Assembly (NCBI GenBank): GCA_964425135.1
Contig: CAYRKW010000010.1
Location: 1-64,000, forward strand
Length of the DNA stretch: 64,000 nucleotides
From: CAYLLD01 sp964425135
GTDB taxonomy: Bacteria; Pseudomonadota; Alphaproteobacteria; Rhodobacterales; Rhodobacteraceae
Direction: 5' to 3'
Part shown: piece by piece, positions 24,641-33,009 of the stretch
Position numbering within the stretch: the first letter of the stretch is position 1
Layout of the letters: every line of letters begins with the position of its first letter
Notes under the pieces: model-generated
Seen by the model: only the letters and a program-made list of their open reading frames with translations
Database searches by the model: none
What the model was told of the DNA's origin: nothing
Made by a program: the position numbers and the translations under genes

Positions 24641-25996
24641 ATGGTCGATAAACCAAATGAAGACACGTCATCTGGGGATGAAGCTGCCAGGCTTGACGAT
24701 CAGACCGATAATCTGAACGACGGGGCGCGCGATACAATGGGCGAAGAGCCTGCGCGCGATACCCATCAGGAATCTGTGGAAGAAGTCTATCACGAGGCCT
24801 ATGACGAGCATGAGGAACAACGTGGCACGAGCATGTCTGCCCGCATTTTGCGCACGCTCGCGGTGTTGGTCGTCGGGGCCGGTGTCGCGCTCTGGGGCGC
24901 ACCGAAACTTGCACCCATGCTGCCGCAATGGGCAGCGCCGATCGTGCCGTATCTCACTCCAGGTGGTGATGCGGCCGTTGAAACGGCGCGCAATGAAGTC
25001 GAAGCGTTGCGCACCGAGTTGAATGACAAAATCGCCGGCCTGAATACCGAGATTGACAGCGATGCTGTGCGCGAGATCGCAGGCGCGGTCGTTGAGGAAA
25101 GCGTAACCGCGCTTGAGAACTCCACCCAAGAGCAGCTTACCGTTATGAGCGATACGATCGCAGCAGCCGACAGCGGCGAGATCGAAGCCCGTCTGGCGCA
25201 GCTTGAAGTGAAAATCGAAGGGCTGAGCGAGCAACTCGAAAGCCAGACGACCGCATTGCAAAGCGTCTCGCAATCTGGCGGAGAACTCTCCGAAGATGCG
25301 CTTGCGCAGCTGACCACAAATGCCGGGTTGATCAACGGTCTCAAAGCCGAGATCGAACAGGTGAGCGCCATGACCGGCAGCCTCTCGCAACGGATTGACG
25401 AAGTTGAAGTCACCGCCGAGCGCAAGGTTGCCGAGGCCAATGACAAGGTGGCCGAAGCCAATGAAGAGATGGAGCGCGTTGCTGCATCCGCCTCAAGTGC
25501 AGAAGCTGCCGCAAGTTTTAAGCTGGGTCTCGAAGGCGCACGCCGCGCCGTCGCCCGTGGCGCGCCGCTCGCCGATCATCTGGACAAACTGCAAGCGGTC
25601 TCGGATGCACCTTTGCCGGACGTGCTGTTAGCGTCGGCTGAAACGGGTGTGGCCTCGATAGACGCGCTCGTTGACCGTTTCGGCCCGCTCGCCCATGAAG
25701 CGATCCAAAGTGATATTCGGGCCAACAACGAGGGCGGCGCTCTCTCCAAACTCGGTGCCTTTGTCCAAAGCCAGCTTGCGACCCGCTCGCTCGAACCGGT
25801 GGAAGGGGATGGCACAGATGCTATCCTGTCGCGCATCGGCGCTGCGATTGAAGATGGCAATCTCCAAGCCGTGCTCAGCGAGAGCGAGGGGCTCAATGAG
25901 GCCGCCAAAAGCGTGCTGGGCGGCTGGATCGAAGATGTGAACACGCGCGCGCAAGTGATCGACGCACTTGATGCCGTCTCCGCAAACGCGTCGTAA
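24641..25996 (+). CDS. Mic60/mitofilin-type inner-membrane protein (COG4223)
   Basis: 451 residues. An acidic cytoplasmic N-terminus (1-65) is followed by one membrane helix (about 68-88), a long Glu/Ala-rich coiled coil (about 110-285), and a C-terminal mitofilin-like helical domain (about 290-450). This is the domain order of Mic60, the crista-junction protein of mitochondria. Alphaproteobacterial homologues are encoded beside hemD and hemY and shape inner or intracytoplasmic membranes. It lies directly between hemD and hemY here. In older annotations it appears as a HemX-like or hypothetical protein. Confidence 0.88.
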   Translation: MVDKPNEDTSSGDEAARLDDQTDNLNDGARDTMGEEPARDTHQESVEEVYHEAYDEHEEQRGTSMSARILRTLAVLVVGAGVALWGAPKLAPMLPQWAAPIVPYLTPGGDAAVETARNEVEALRTELNDKIAGLNTEIDSDAVREIAGAVVEESVTALENSTQEQLTVMSDTIAAADSGEIEARLAQLEVKIEGLSEQLESQTTALQSVSQSGGELSEDALAQLTTNAGLINGLKAEIEQVSAMTGSLSQRIDEVEVTAERKVAEANDKVAEANEEMERVAASASSAEAAASFKLGLEGARRAVARGAPLADHLDKLQAVSDAPLPDVLLASAETGVASIDALVDRFGPLAHEAIQSDIRANNEGGALSKLGAFVQSQLATRSLEPVEGDGTDAILSRIGAAIEDGNLQAVLSESEGLNEAAKSVLGGWIEDVNTRAQVIDALDAVSANAS

Positions 25997-26020
25997 GCCC
26001 ACAGTTAAGGAATTCCTATC

Positions 26021-27550
26021 GTGATTTGGTCATTCATAAAGATTGCAGTTTTTTTCGGGCTTATCGCCGCGCTGGCTTACGGCTCGGGTTTTGTGATGGA
26101 CACCGGTGGCTATGTCACGGTCGCCTTTGGCGGCTATGAAATCCGCAAAACGCCGATCGAAGCGCTTATCATTCTGGTGCTGCTCTTTGCGGCTGTTTTC
26201 ATCCTCTTCAAACTCGCCGGGTTTGTGATCTCTATCCTGAAATTTGTGAATGGCGATGAAACCGCCCTCTCACGTTATTTCGACCGCAATCGCGAGAAGA
26301 AAGGCTATGAAGCACTGGGCGACAGCGTGATTGCGCTCGCCGCAGGTGATGGTCGAACCGCCATCGCCAAAGCCGCCAAAGCCGAGAAACTGATCTCGCG
26401 CCCGGAAATCACAACACTTGTTAACGCGCAGGCGGCACAGCTGAACGGCGACAAGGCACTGGCCGAGACCCACTTCAAAACCCTGCTCAGCGACGAGCGC
26501 ACCCGCTTTGTCGGCGTGCAAGGCCTCCTGCGCCAAAAGCTCGATTCAGGCGATACTGAAACCGCACTGCGCCTTGCCGAAAAAGCCTTCGCGATCAATC
26601 CGCGTCACGATCAGACGCTCCAGACTCTGTTTGAATTGCAGTCTGGAAACAACGATTGGGGCGGCGCGCGCGAGACCTTGCAGGCGCGCGTCAAAGCCAA
26701 GGCGCTGCCCAAAGATGTTGGCAAACGCCGCGATGCGGTCCTGTCGCTCGCGGATGCCTTTGCGCAGATGGAAGCAGGGCAAACCGAAGCGGCCCGCACC
26801 TCCGCCGCCAAAGCAAACAAAATCGCGCCCGGTCTGATCCCCGCTGCTGCGCTTCACGCGCAACTACTGATCGAAGACGGGTCGCGCCGCAAAGCAGGGA
26901 GCATTCTGAAAAAGGCGTGGGAGACAACACCCCATCCCGATCTGGCTGCAACCTTCGCTGCCATCGCGCCCGATGAAACTCATGAAGCACGCCTCAAGCG
27001 CTTCAAATCCTTCCTGAAGCTGCGCCCGAACCACGTGGAGACCCAGCTCCTCGAAGCCGAGTTGCACCTCGCGAATGAGGATTTCCCAGCCGCGCGCAAA
27101 GCAATCAGCGATCTGGCCGAAACCGACCCAACCGCACGCTCCCTGTCGATCATGGCAGCGATTGAACGTGGCATGGGCGCAGAAGAAGCCGTCGTCTCGG
27201 GCTGGCTCGCCAAAGCGCTCAGCGCCCCGCGCGGCGATGCCTGGATTTGCGAAAGCTGCAACCACATCCATGGCGCATGGGAGCCGATCTGCGAAAACTG
27301 CGCGCATTTCGATACCCTCTCATGGAAACGCGTCCCGCCATCCGAAGACGCAAAAACCATGGCTGCCGCCATGCTGCCGCTCATCGTTGGTCAACTCGAA
27401 AAAGAGCAGGGCGAAGACGTCGCATCGCCACAAGATGACCTGATCGACGCAACGCCCGAAGACGCTGATACGCAGGCTAACGACGCCATAGACGACACGA
27501 AGCCCATCGTCGTCGATGCGGTGGACGCGGTCGAGGAAACTGTCAAATAA
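26021..27550 (+). CDS. hemY: HemY-like TPR membrane protein
   Basis: 509 residues, not the protoporphyrinogen oxidase also called HemY. Two membrane helices (about 5-24 and 47-70) come first, then TPR-type helical repeats in the cytoplasm or periplasm (about 90-390). A CxxC...CxxC zinc-ribbon follows (CESCNHIHGAWEPICENC, about residue 409) and then an acidic tail. The start codon is GTG. The gene is 24 bp after mic60 and presumably in the same unit. The biochemical role is unknown; the association with heme genes is by position. Confidence 0.88.
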   Translation: MIWSFIKIAVFFGLIAALAYGSGFVMDTGGYVTVAFGGYEIRKTPIEALIILVLLFAAVFILFKLAGFVISILKFVNGDETALSRYFDRNREKKGYEALGDSVIALAAGDGRTAIAKAAKAEKLISRPEITTLVNAQAAQLNGDKALAETHFKTLLSDERTRFVGVQGLLRQKLDSGDTETALRLAEKAFAINPRHDQTLQTLFELQSGNNDWGGARETLQARVKAKALPKDVGKRRDAVLSLADAFAQMEAGQTEAARTSAAKANKIAPGLIPAAALHAQLLIEDGSRRKAGSILKKAWETTPHPDLAATFAAIAPDETHEARLKRFKSFLKLRPNHVETQLLEAELHLANEDFPAARKAISDLAETDPTARSLSIMAAIERGMGAEEAVVSGWLAKALSAPRGDAWICESCNHIHGAWEPICENCAHFDTLSWKRVPPSEDAKTMAAAMLPLIVGQLEKEQGEDVASPQDDLIDATPEDADTQANDAIDDTKPIVVDAVDAVEETVK

Positions 27551-27564
27551 CCGCGCAGATCACG

Positions 27565-27649
27565 TCATCTTTCCAGAAAATACTCAAACAGTTTCGCGCG
27601 CCAGCGCGAAACGACATATCGTGCGGGCCGATAAGGCCCGCTCCGTTTG
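27565..27649 (+). repeat. Multi-palindrome intergenic repeat, copy B
   Basis: An 85-bp element nearly identical to the reverse complement of 20323-20406. In order it shows TCATCTTTCCAGAAAATACT, TTTCGCGC / GCGCGAAA, ACGA / TCGT and GCGGGCC / GGCCCGC. It fills the gap between converging hemY and gyrB, and probably serves as transcription terminator for both. Confidence 0.75.
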
Positions 27650-27650
27650 A

Positions 27651-30065
27651 TCAGAAATCGAGGTTCTCGACGCTCAGCGCGTTTTCCTGAATGAACTCAC
27701 GACGGGGCTCAACCACATCGCCCATCAGCTTGGTGAAGATCTCATCCGCCTGACTGGCCTGCTCAATCTTCACCTGCAAGAACGTGCGCGCCTCGGGATC
27801 CAGCGTCGTCTCCCACAGCTGATCCGGGTTCATCTCCCCCAGACCCTTGTACCGCTGAAGCGACAGACCCTTCTCGCCCTCGCCCAGCACCGCACTCAAA
27901 AGCGTCACAGGCCCGTGGATATCCGTCTGCTTGTCCTTACGTACCAGCGTCACCCGTCCGCCATAGGTATCCTGCAGCGACTCTGTCATGCTACCCAGCG
28001 TCCGCGCCTCTCCAGAGCGCAACACGCGGCCATCGAGCACACGGCTCTCTTCCACGCCACGCAGCAAGCGGATGAAGCGTAGGCCCTTATCCTGCGTCGG
28101 GCGCCCCTGCCAGCCGCGCTCGTATTCCTCTGACACCATATCAAGCCGCTCAGCGACCCTGTCAGCCGCCCCTTGCGCATCCGCATCGATCACCCCTGGA
28201 ACCATCGCTCCGGCAATCGCTGTCTGCTCAAGGATATTGCGCGGATAGAGGGTCGGGAAGGCCGCCAGAACCCGCGCCACATTGCGCGCCTCATTGACCA
28301 CCCGCGCCAAATCAGCGCCGGTGATCACCTCGCCGTTTTCCAGATTAAGCGAAGACTCGCTCAGCCCCTGCTCAATGAGATAATCATCCAGCGCATTTTG
28401 ATCCTTCAGATACACCTCCGACTTTCCGCGTGCGACCTTATACAGCGGCGGTTGCGCGATATAGAGATGCCCCTGGCTGATAAGCTGCGGCATGTGCCGG
28501 TAGAAAAATGTCAGAAGCAGCGTGCGAATATGCGCCCCATCCACATCCGCATCTGTCATAATCACGACCTTGTGGTAACGCAGCTTGCTGATATCGAACT
28601 CATCACCAATACCGGTGCCAAGCGCCATTAACAGATTGCCGATCTCCTGACTGGACAGCACGCGATCAAGCCGTGCCCGTTCGACATTCAGGATTTTCCC
28701 GCGCAGTGGCAGCACCGCCTGGTTCTTCCGATCGCGCCCCGTCTGGGTCGAACCGCCGGCGCTATCGCCCTCCACGAGAAAAATTTCGGTCTTGGACGGG
28801 TCTTTCTCGGAACAATCCTTCAGTTTGGCCGCATTGAAATTCACGTCCATCGCCGTTTTCCGGCGAGTCAATTCCCGCGCTTTGCGGGCCGCCTCGCGGG
28901 CAAGCGCTGCCTCGACGATCTTGCCGACAACCTCCCTGGCCTCTGAGGGGTGCTCCTCAAACCACTCGGTCAGCTTTTCGTTCATCAAGCTCTCGACCGC
29001 AGGCCGCACCTCTGAGGAGACCAGCTTGTCTTTCGTCTGTGAGGAGAACTTCGGGTCCGGCACCTTTACCGACAGCACGCAGGTCAGCCCTTCACGGCTG
29101 TCATCGCCCGAGAGCGACACTTTTTCTTTCTTCGCAATCCCCGAGGAGGCTGCATAGTGGTTGATCGTCCGCGTCAGCGCGCCCCGAAAGCCCGCCATAT
29201 GCGTTCCACCATCGCGCTGCGGGATGTTGTTGGTGAAGGCCAGCACATTTTCATGATAGCTATCATTCCACCACATCGCCACTTCCACACCGATATCGTC
29301 CTTCTCGCCTGTAACGAATATTGGATCGGGAATGAGTGCGGTTTTGGACCGGTCGAGATAGCGGACAAATTCGCGCACACCGCCCTCGTAGTAGAGCTCT
29401 GTCGTGCGATCTTCCGCAGGCCGCTCGTCGGTCAGCGAGATGCGTACGCCGGAGTTAAGAAATGCTAACTCTCTGAGGCGATGTTCGAGCGTATCGAATT
29501 TGAAATCAACGTTCGAAAACGTAGATGTCGCCGCCATGAACGTAACTTTCGTCCCCTTTTGCCCGTTCGCATCGCCAACAACTTCCAGATGCTTGACCGT
29601 CTCACCATGTTCAAACCGCGCGTGATGCTCCTTGCCGTCGCGCCAGATTGTGAGCTCCAGATAATCAGACAGCGCGTTAACCACCGACACACCAACCCCG
29701 TGCAGACCGCCTGAAACCTTGTAGGAGTTACTGTCAAACTTACCGCCGGCATGAAGCTGGGTCATGATAACTTCGGCGGCAGAAACGCCCTCTTCCTCGT
29801 GGATGCCAACCGGAATACCGCGCCCGTTATCGGACACAGACACCGAATTATCAGCATGAATAACCACCGAGACAATGTCCGCATGACCGGCCAGCGCCTC
29901 GTCAATGCCGTTGTCAACGACCTCATACACCATATGGTGCAGACCAGAGCCATCATCGGTATCCCCGATATACATTCCCGGACGCTTGCGGACCGCCTCT
30001 AAGCCTTTGAGAACTTTAATGGAATCGGCGCCGTATTCTGCTGGGTTTTCAGCTGGTTCTGCCAT
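27651..30065 (-). CDS. gyrB: DNA gyrase subunit B
   Basis: 804-residue ATPase subunit of gyrase. GHKL ATP-binding motifs include EVVDNGIDEALAG, SDNGRGIPVGIH and GGLHGVGVSVVNALS. The TOPRIM region has FLVEGDSAGGS and MTDADVDGAHIRTLLLTFFYR, and the C-terminus has LQRYKGLGEMNPDQLWETT. The length is normal for the Gram-negative form. It stands alone: no dnaA, dnaN or recF is adjacent, unlike the common origin-proximal cluster. A strong promoter is visible upstream. Confidence 0.98.
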   Translation of the reverse strand: MAEPAENPAEYGADSIKVLKGLEAVRKRPGMYIGDTDDGSGLHHMVYEVVDNGIDEALAGHADIVSVVIHADNSVSVSDNGRGIPVGIHEEEGVSAAEVIMTQLHAGGKFDSNSYKVSGGLHGVGVSVVNALSDYLELTIWRDGKEHHARFEHGETVKHLEVVGDANGQKGTKVTFMAATSTFSNVDFKFDTLEHRLRELAFLNSGVRISLTDERPAEDRTTELYYEGGVREFVRYLDRSKTALIPDPIFVTGEKDDIGVEVAMWWNDSYHENVLAFTNNIPQRDGGTHMAGFRGALTRTINHYAASSGIAKKEKVSLSGDDSREGLTCVLSVKVPDPKFSSQTKDKLVSSEVRPAVESLMNEKLTEWFEEHPSEAREVVGKIVEAALAREAARKARELTRRKTAMDVNFNAAKLKDCSEKDPSKTEIFLVEGDSAGGSTQTGRDRKNQAVLPLRGKILNVERARLDRVLSSQEIGNLLMALGTGIGDEFDISKLRYHKVVIMTDADVDGAHIRTLLLTFFYRHMPQLISQGHLYIAQPPLYKVARGKSEVYLKDQNALDDYLIEQGLSESSLNLENGEVITGADLARVVNEARNVARVLAAFPTLYPRNILEQTAIAGAMVPGVIDADAQGAADRVAERLDMVSEEYERGWQGRPTQDKGLRFIRLLRGVEESRVLDGRVLRSGEARTLGSMTESLQDTYGGRVTLVRKDKQTDIHGPVTLLSAVLGEGEKGLSLQRYKGLGEMNPDQLWETTLDPEARTFLQVKIEQASQADEIFTKLMGDVVEPRREFIQENALSVENLDF

Positions 30066-30093
30066 TTGCTCTGCCCTATATTTTGTGCCTTCG

Positions 30094-30122
30094 AGTATAG
30101 CTCAATTCGGCGGGATTGTCAC
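30094..30122 (-). promoter_or_regulatory. Candidate promoter of gyrB
   Basis: On the minus strand GTGACA (30117-30122), a 17-bp spacer, and TATACT (30094-30099). Five of six bases match at each sigma-70 box, and the -10 box ends 28 bp before the gyrB start codon. It is the best housekeeping-type promoter I can see in the window. Confidence 0.6.
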
Positions 30123-30205
30123 GGAATAGTCGCAATCTTCCATTTTCGGCAAGGCTTTGAAATACATAGATAAAATATGGACGCGCGCGGCATAGAAACC
30201 AAAAG

Positions 30206-31678
30206 CTACTGCGACGTCAGATATTCTGCTCCAGCGCTACATCCGGCAGGTACAACATACGCCGCCAGCGCATGCTTGTAATACGCGCCGCCGCGCGTAT
30301 CAAAGCGCGCAACAGGTGTCAGATCAGCACCATCGCAAGCGTAGCCCCCCTCACGCGCGACAAACAAAACATCGCTGCCATCCGGCTCAAACGGGAATTT
30401 CTGCTCATAAAAATGTCGTGTTGGCCCATCGATCACGTTAGACCGGAACGCAAACGGCTCATCGCGCCCTGCGTGGAACAAATCGGCCAGAATATCCCGC
30501 TCCGCCGCAACAATGGTCGTAACCCCTTGTGCCCGCGCCACCTCGAAAATTTCACCGCTCAGCTTGGTCCGCCCCAGATACCGCGACATCAGCGGTGCGC
30601 CGTCTCCCATCGTGATCAACGTCGGTGCCAGCGTCAGAACCGGCACAACAACGCACAAAGCAGCATTGAGCGCGATCCCGACCATCATCAGCCGCGTGCG
30701 ACCGCGCATGATCAGCCATCCAATCACCAGCGGTGTCGCCGTCAAATAAGCCGTTGCGGCCCAGTTCGCATAGGCTTTCGATAGAAACGCCTGCAAGGTG
30801 ACGATCAGAAGGATCGGCAGCGAGAATGCCAGTAAAGCGCGCGTTTCTCGGCTATGCGCGAATAGCGCGACGATCCATGTTGCCATGAATATCGGCCCAA
30901 AAACAATGAATTGGCTCGCGACAAATTCCGCCATCCCCGCCAGATCATACTGCGCCCCGCCATCGTCGGGTTTGACCCAGTCTATATTGTCCATCGTGTG
31001 CCGCACAGTCGTCAGGTCATTCACCGCGTTCCAAATCAGGTTCGGCATGATGACGATAAGAAAGGCGATCAAGAGCGATAAAATCTGTTGAAATCCCGGC
31101 CGCATCTCGCGCAGCACAAGCGCCGAAAGCGCCGCGCCAACAAAGAAGTAAACGGCCGCATATTTCGCCATAAATGCACAACCGATCATCGTACCGCAGA
31201 CAAACGCAGCGCCCCGTCCACCATCCTTCAACGCCCGCCAATAGAAGATCAGCCCGGCGACAAAAAATGGAAACATCACAGTATCGGTCGAGATCAGCGC
31301 CGATCCCACCGCCACCAATGGAAGCGTGATATAGGCAAGCGAAGACCAAAACGCGATACGCGCATCCTGCAGTCCTGAAACCCAGCGGAACATCAAAAGT
31401 GCAGTGATACCATGGAGGAGCGGGGCAGGGAGCCGCACCCAGAATGCCTCCGAGCTTCCCACAAGATCAGTCACCGCCCGCAACAACCAACCGATGAGCG
31501 GGGGTTTGGAATAGTAACCAAAATCCAGATGCTGACCCCAAAGCCAATACTGGCTTTCGTCCACGAATAGGTCTGTTTTGTTGAACCAGAGCGCAATCAC
31601 CCGCGCCGCTGTAATGATTACCACGACACAAAACGCCAGACGCGTCCAAGGTGTTGTTTCAGGGGCAGCGGATGCCAA
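30206..31678 (-). CDS. GT39/ArnT-like polytopic glycosyltransferase
   Basis: 490-residue GT-C type membrane glycosyltransferase with about eleven helices. The conserved acidic pair in the first periplasmic loop is FVDESQYWLWGQHL near residue 38. The family transfers a sugar from a polyprenyl-phosphate carrier to lipid A, core sugars or proteins on the periplasmic side. It is the last of a three-gene unit with a LAB_N protein and a GT2 enzyme that could supply the lipid-linked donor. Compared with enteric arn or rhizobial rgt genes, the acceptor and sugar cannot be decided here. Confidence 0.9.
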   Translation of the reverse strand: MASAAPETTPWTRLAFCVVVIITAARVIALWFNKTDLFVDESQYWLWGQHLDFGYYSKPPLIGWLLRAVTDLVGSSEAFWVRLPAPLLHGITALLMFRWVSGLQDARIAFWSSLAYITLPLVAVGSALISTDTVMFPFFVAGLIFYWRALKDGGRGAAFVCGTMIGCAFMAKYAAVYFFVGAALSALVLREMRPGFQQILSLLIAFLIVIMPNLIWNAVNDLTTVRHTMDNIDWVKPDDGGAQYDLAGMAEFVASQFIVFGPIFMATWIVALFAHSRETRALLAFSLPILLIVTLQAFLSKAYANWAATAYLTATPLVIGWLIMRGRTRLMMVGIALNAALCVVVPVLTLAPTLITMGDGAPLMSRYLGRTKLSGEIFEVARAQGVTTIVAAERDILADLFHAGRDEPFAFRSNVIDGPTRHFYEQKFPFEPDGSDVLFVAREGGYACDGADLTPVARFDTRGGAYYKHALAAYVVPAGCSAGAEYLTSQ

Positions 31679-31682
31679 AACG

Positions 31683-31997
31683 TCAGCCTTGCCGCTTTTC
31701 GCGATGGATCAGCCAAAGATTGCGCGTGTAAATGAACACGCCCAGCGATTGTCCGAGAATGAATACCGGGTCACCGCGATAGATCGCATAGGACAGCAGG
31801 ATCACACCGCCCGCGATCGAGAAATACCAGAACGCCACCGGCACGATCGATCGCCCCTCACGTTCGGAGGCGATCCATTGAACGATGAAGCGCGCGGAGA
31901 ACATCAGCTGCCCACCAAGGCCAATGACGACCCACCAGAACTCCAGCCAGCTCTCGACATTGAGAAAGGAAAAGATGCTATCCATCGGTGTGTTCAA
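31683..31997 (-). CDS. Small membrane protein with lipid-A-disaccharide synthase N-terminal (LAB_N) domain
   Basis: 104 residues, three membrane helices. It shows the LAB_N pattern: GLGGQLMFSARFIVQWIASER, then PVAFWYFSIAGGVILLSYAIYRGDPVFILGQ and YTRNLWLI. Such proteins are typical companions of GT2 plus GT39 genes. They resemble small multidrug-resistance-type folds and may flip or present the lipid-linked sugar. It overlaps the GT2 gene by 20 bp (or by 8 bp if Met 31985 is used) and ends 4 bp before the GT39 gene. Confidence 0.9.
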   Translation of the reverse strand: MNTPMDSIFSFLNVESWLEFWWVVIGLGGQLMFSARFIVQWIASEREGRSIVPVAFWYFSIAGGVILLSYAIYRGDPVFILGQSLGVFIYTRNLWLIHREKRQG

Positions 31998-32715
31998 CCG
32001 CCTTTGCGCGCTTTTTGCGGCGGATCAACCACGACACGCCCATCAGGTCAACAATGCCGACCAGCCCGCGCTGCCAGTTGGTGTAATTTGATGTGCCAGC
32101 GCCACGGGGGGCGTGGGCGACATCGACATGCCCCACCTCCCATCCAGCGGCCTTGAAAAGCGCAGGCAAGTAGCGGTGCATGTGGTTGAAAAAAGGTAGG
32201 TCCAAAAACGCCTTGCGTCGAAAGGCCTTGAGCCCGCAGCCCGTGTCGCGCGTATCGTCTTTTAAGATAAACTGTCTGATATTATTGGCAAATTTAGAGG
32301 CTGCTTTCTTCGACCACGTATCCTGACGCTTGACCCTTTGCCCTGCAATCAGCGCGAGGTTTTTGGGCGCATTTGGATCGAGAAGCGGCGCAACCAATTT
32401 GGGCAATTCAGACGGCGGGTTCTGCCCGTCGCCATCAAGCGTTGCGACGATCTCGCCCCTCGCATGGGTGACACCATTATGCACCGATGCACTTTGCCCA
32501 GCGTTTTGCAGGTTGTTCAACAGCCGTAAATGCGCAAGGCGCGGCATAAGCGCCTCGATCTCAGCTTGCGTGCCATCGGTCGAGCCATCGTTCACGATAA
32601 TGATCTCAAAAGGCACGCCGCCCGCAAGAGCCGTGTCGATGCCTTCGATCAATGTGCCGATATTGCCAGCCTCATTTAGGGCCGGAACGACGATGGAAAG
32701 TTTCACTGCCCGCAC
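31978..32715 (-). CDS. GT2 polyprenyl-phosphate sugar transferase (dolichol-P-mannose synthase-like)
   Basis: 245 residues of GT-A fold. LSIVVPALNEAGNIGTLIEGI opens it, then a VNDGSTDGTQ nucleotide site and DGDGQNPPSELPKLV metal-binding region, with GCGLKAFRRKAF near residue 160. There is no C-terminal membrane pair, so it is the soluble DPM1-like form. It probably loads a sugar onto a polyprenyl phosphate for the GT39 enzyme two genes downstream. Start at ATG 32715, first gene of the unit. Confidence 0.92.
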   Translation of the reverse strand: MRAVKLSIVVPALNEAGNIGTLIEGIDTALAGGVPFEIIIVNDGSTDGTQAEIEALMPRLAHLRLLNNLQNAGQSASVHNGVTHARGEIVATLDGDGQNPPSELPKLVAPLLDPNAPKNLALIAGQRVKRQDTWSKKAASKFANNIRQFILKDDTRDTGCGLKAFRRKAFLDLPFFNHMHRYLPALFKAAGWEVGHVDVAHAPRGAGTSNYTNWQRGLVGIVDLMGVSWLIRRKKRAKAVEHTDG

Positions 32716-32826
32716 CTCTCTTATGGCGGTGTTTTAGCGCTGATTGCGGTGACGGTCGATAGTCAAAGCGTCAGATGGCGCGGATCAGGACTGGGCCGTG
32801 CTGTTCCTTGCGACCGAGCGCGCGCG

Positions 32827-33009
32827 TCAATGGATCGTTAAGTCATGATCACCTGCAATCGCGACCGTCTCATACGGCGCAGAGGGTGTCGCGACATGGT
32901 GGCCGGAGGTTTTGCGACATTTGCGGCAATGGCATGCGATCACTGGGCGCATCGGCCCTGTCACGTCATAAGTGATGGCACCGCACAAACACCCGCCTGC
33001 ATGCCTCAT
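32827..33009 (-). pseudogene. Truncated GFA/CENP-V-family protein gene
   Basis: 60 codons encode the first half of a GFA-type (glutathione-dependent formaldehyde-activating-like) domain. CLCGAITYDV and CHCRKCRKTSGHHVA give the first zinc ligands. The expected second half, with the CGxC-type pair after a WF/ARRGF segment, is absent. The frame stops at 32827 and I do not find the missing part in the other frames of the following ~110 bp. The start ATG overlaps the aroA stop. It is therefore probably a remnant; a functional short form is less likely. Confidence 0.55.
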
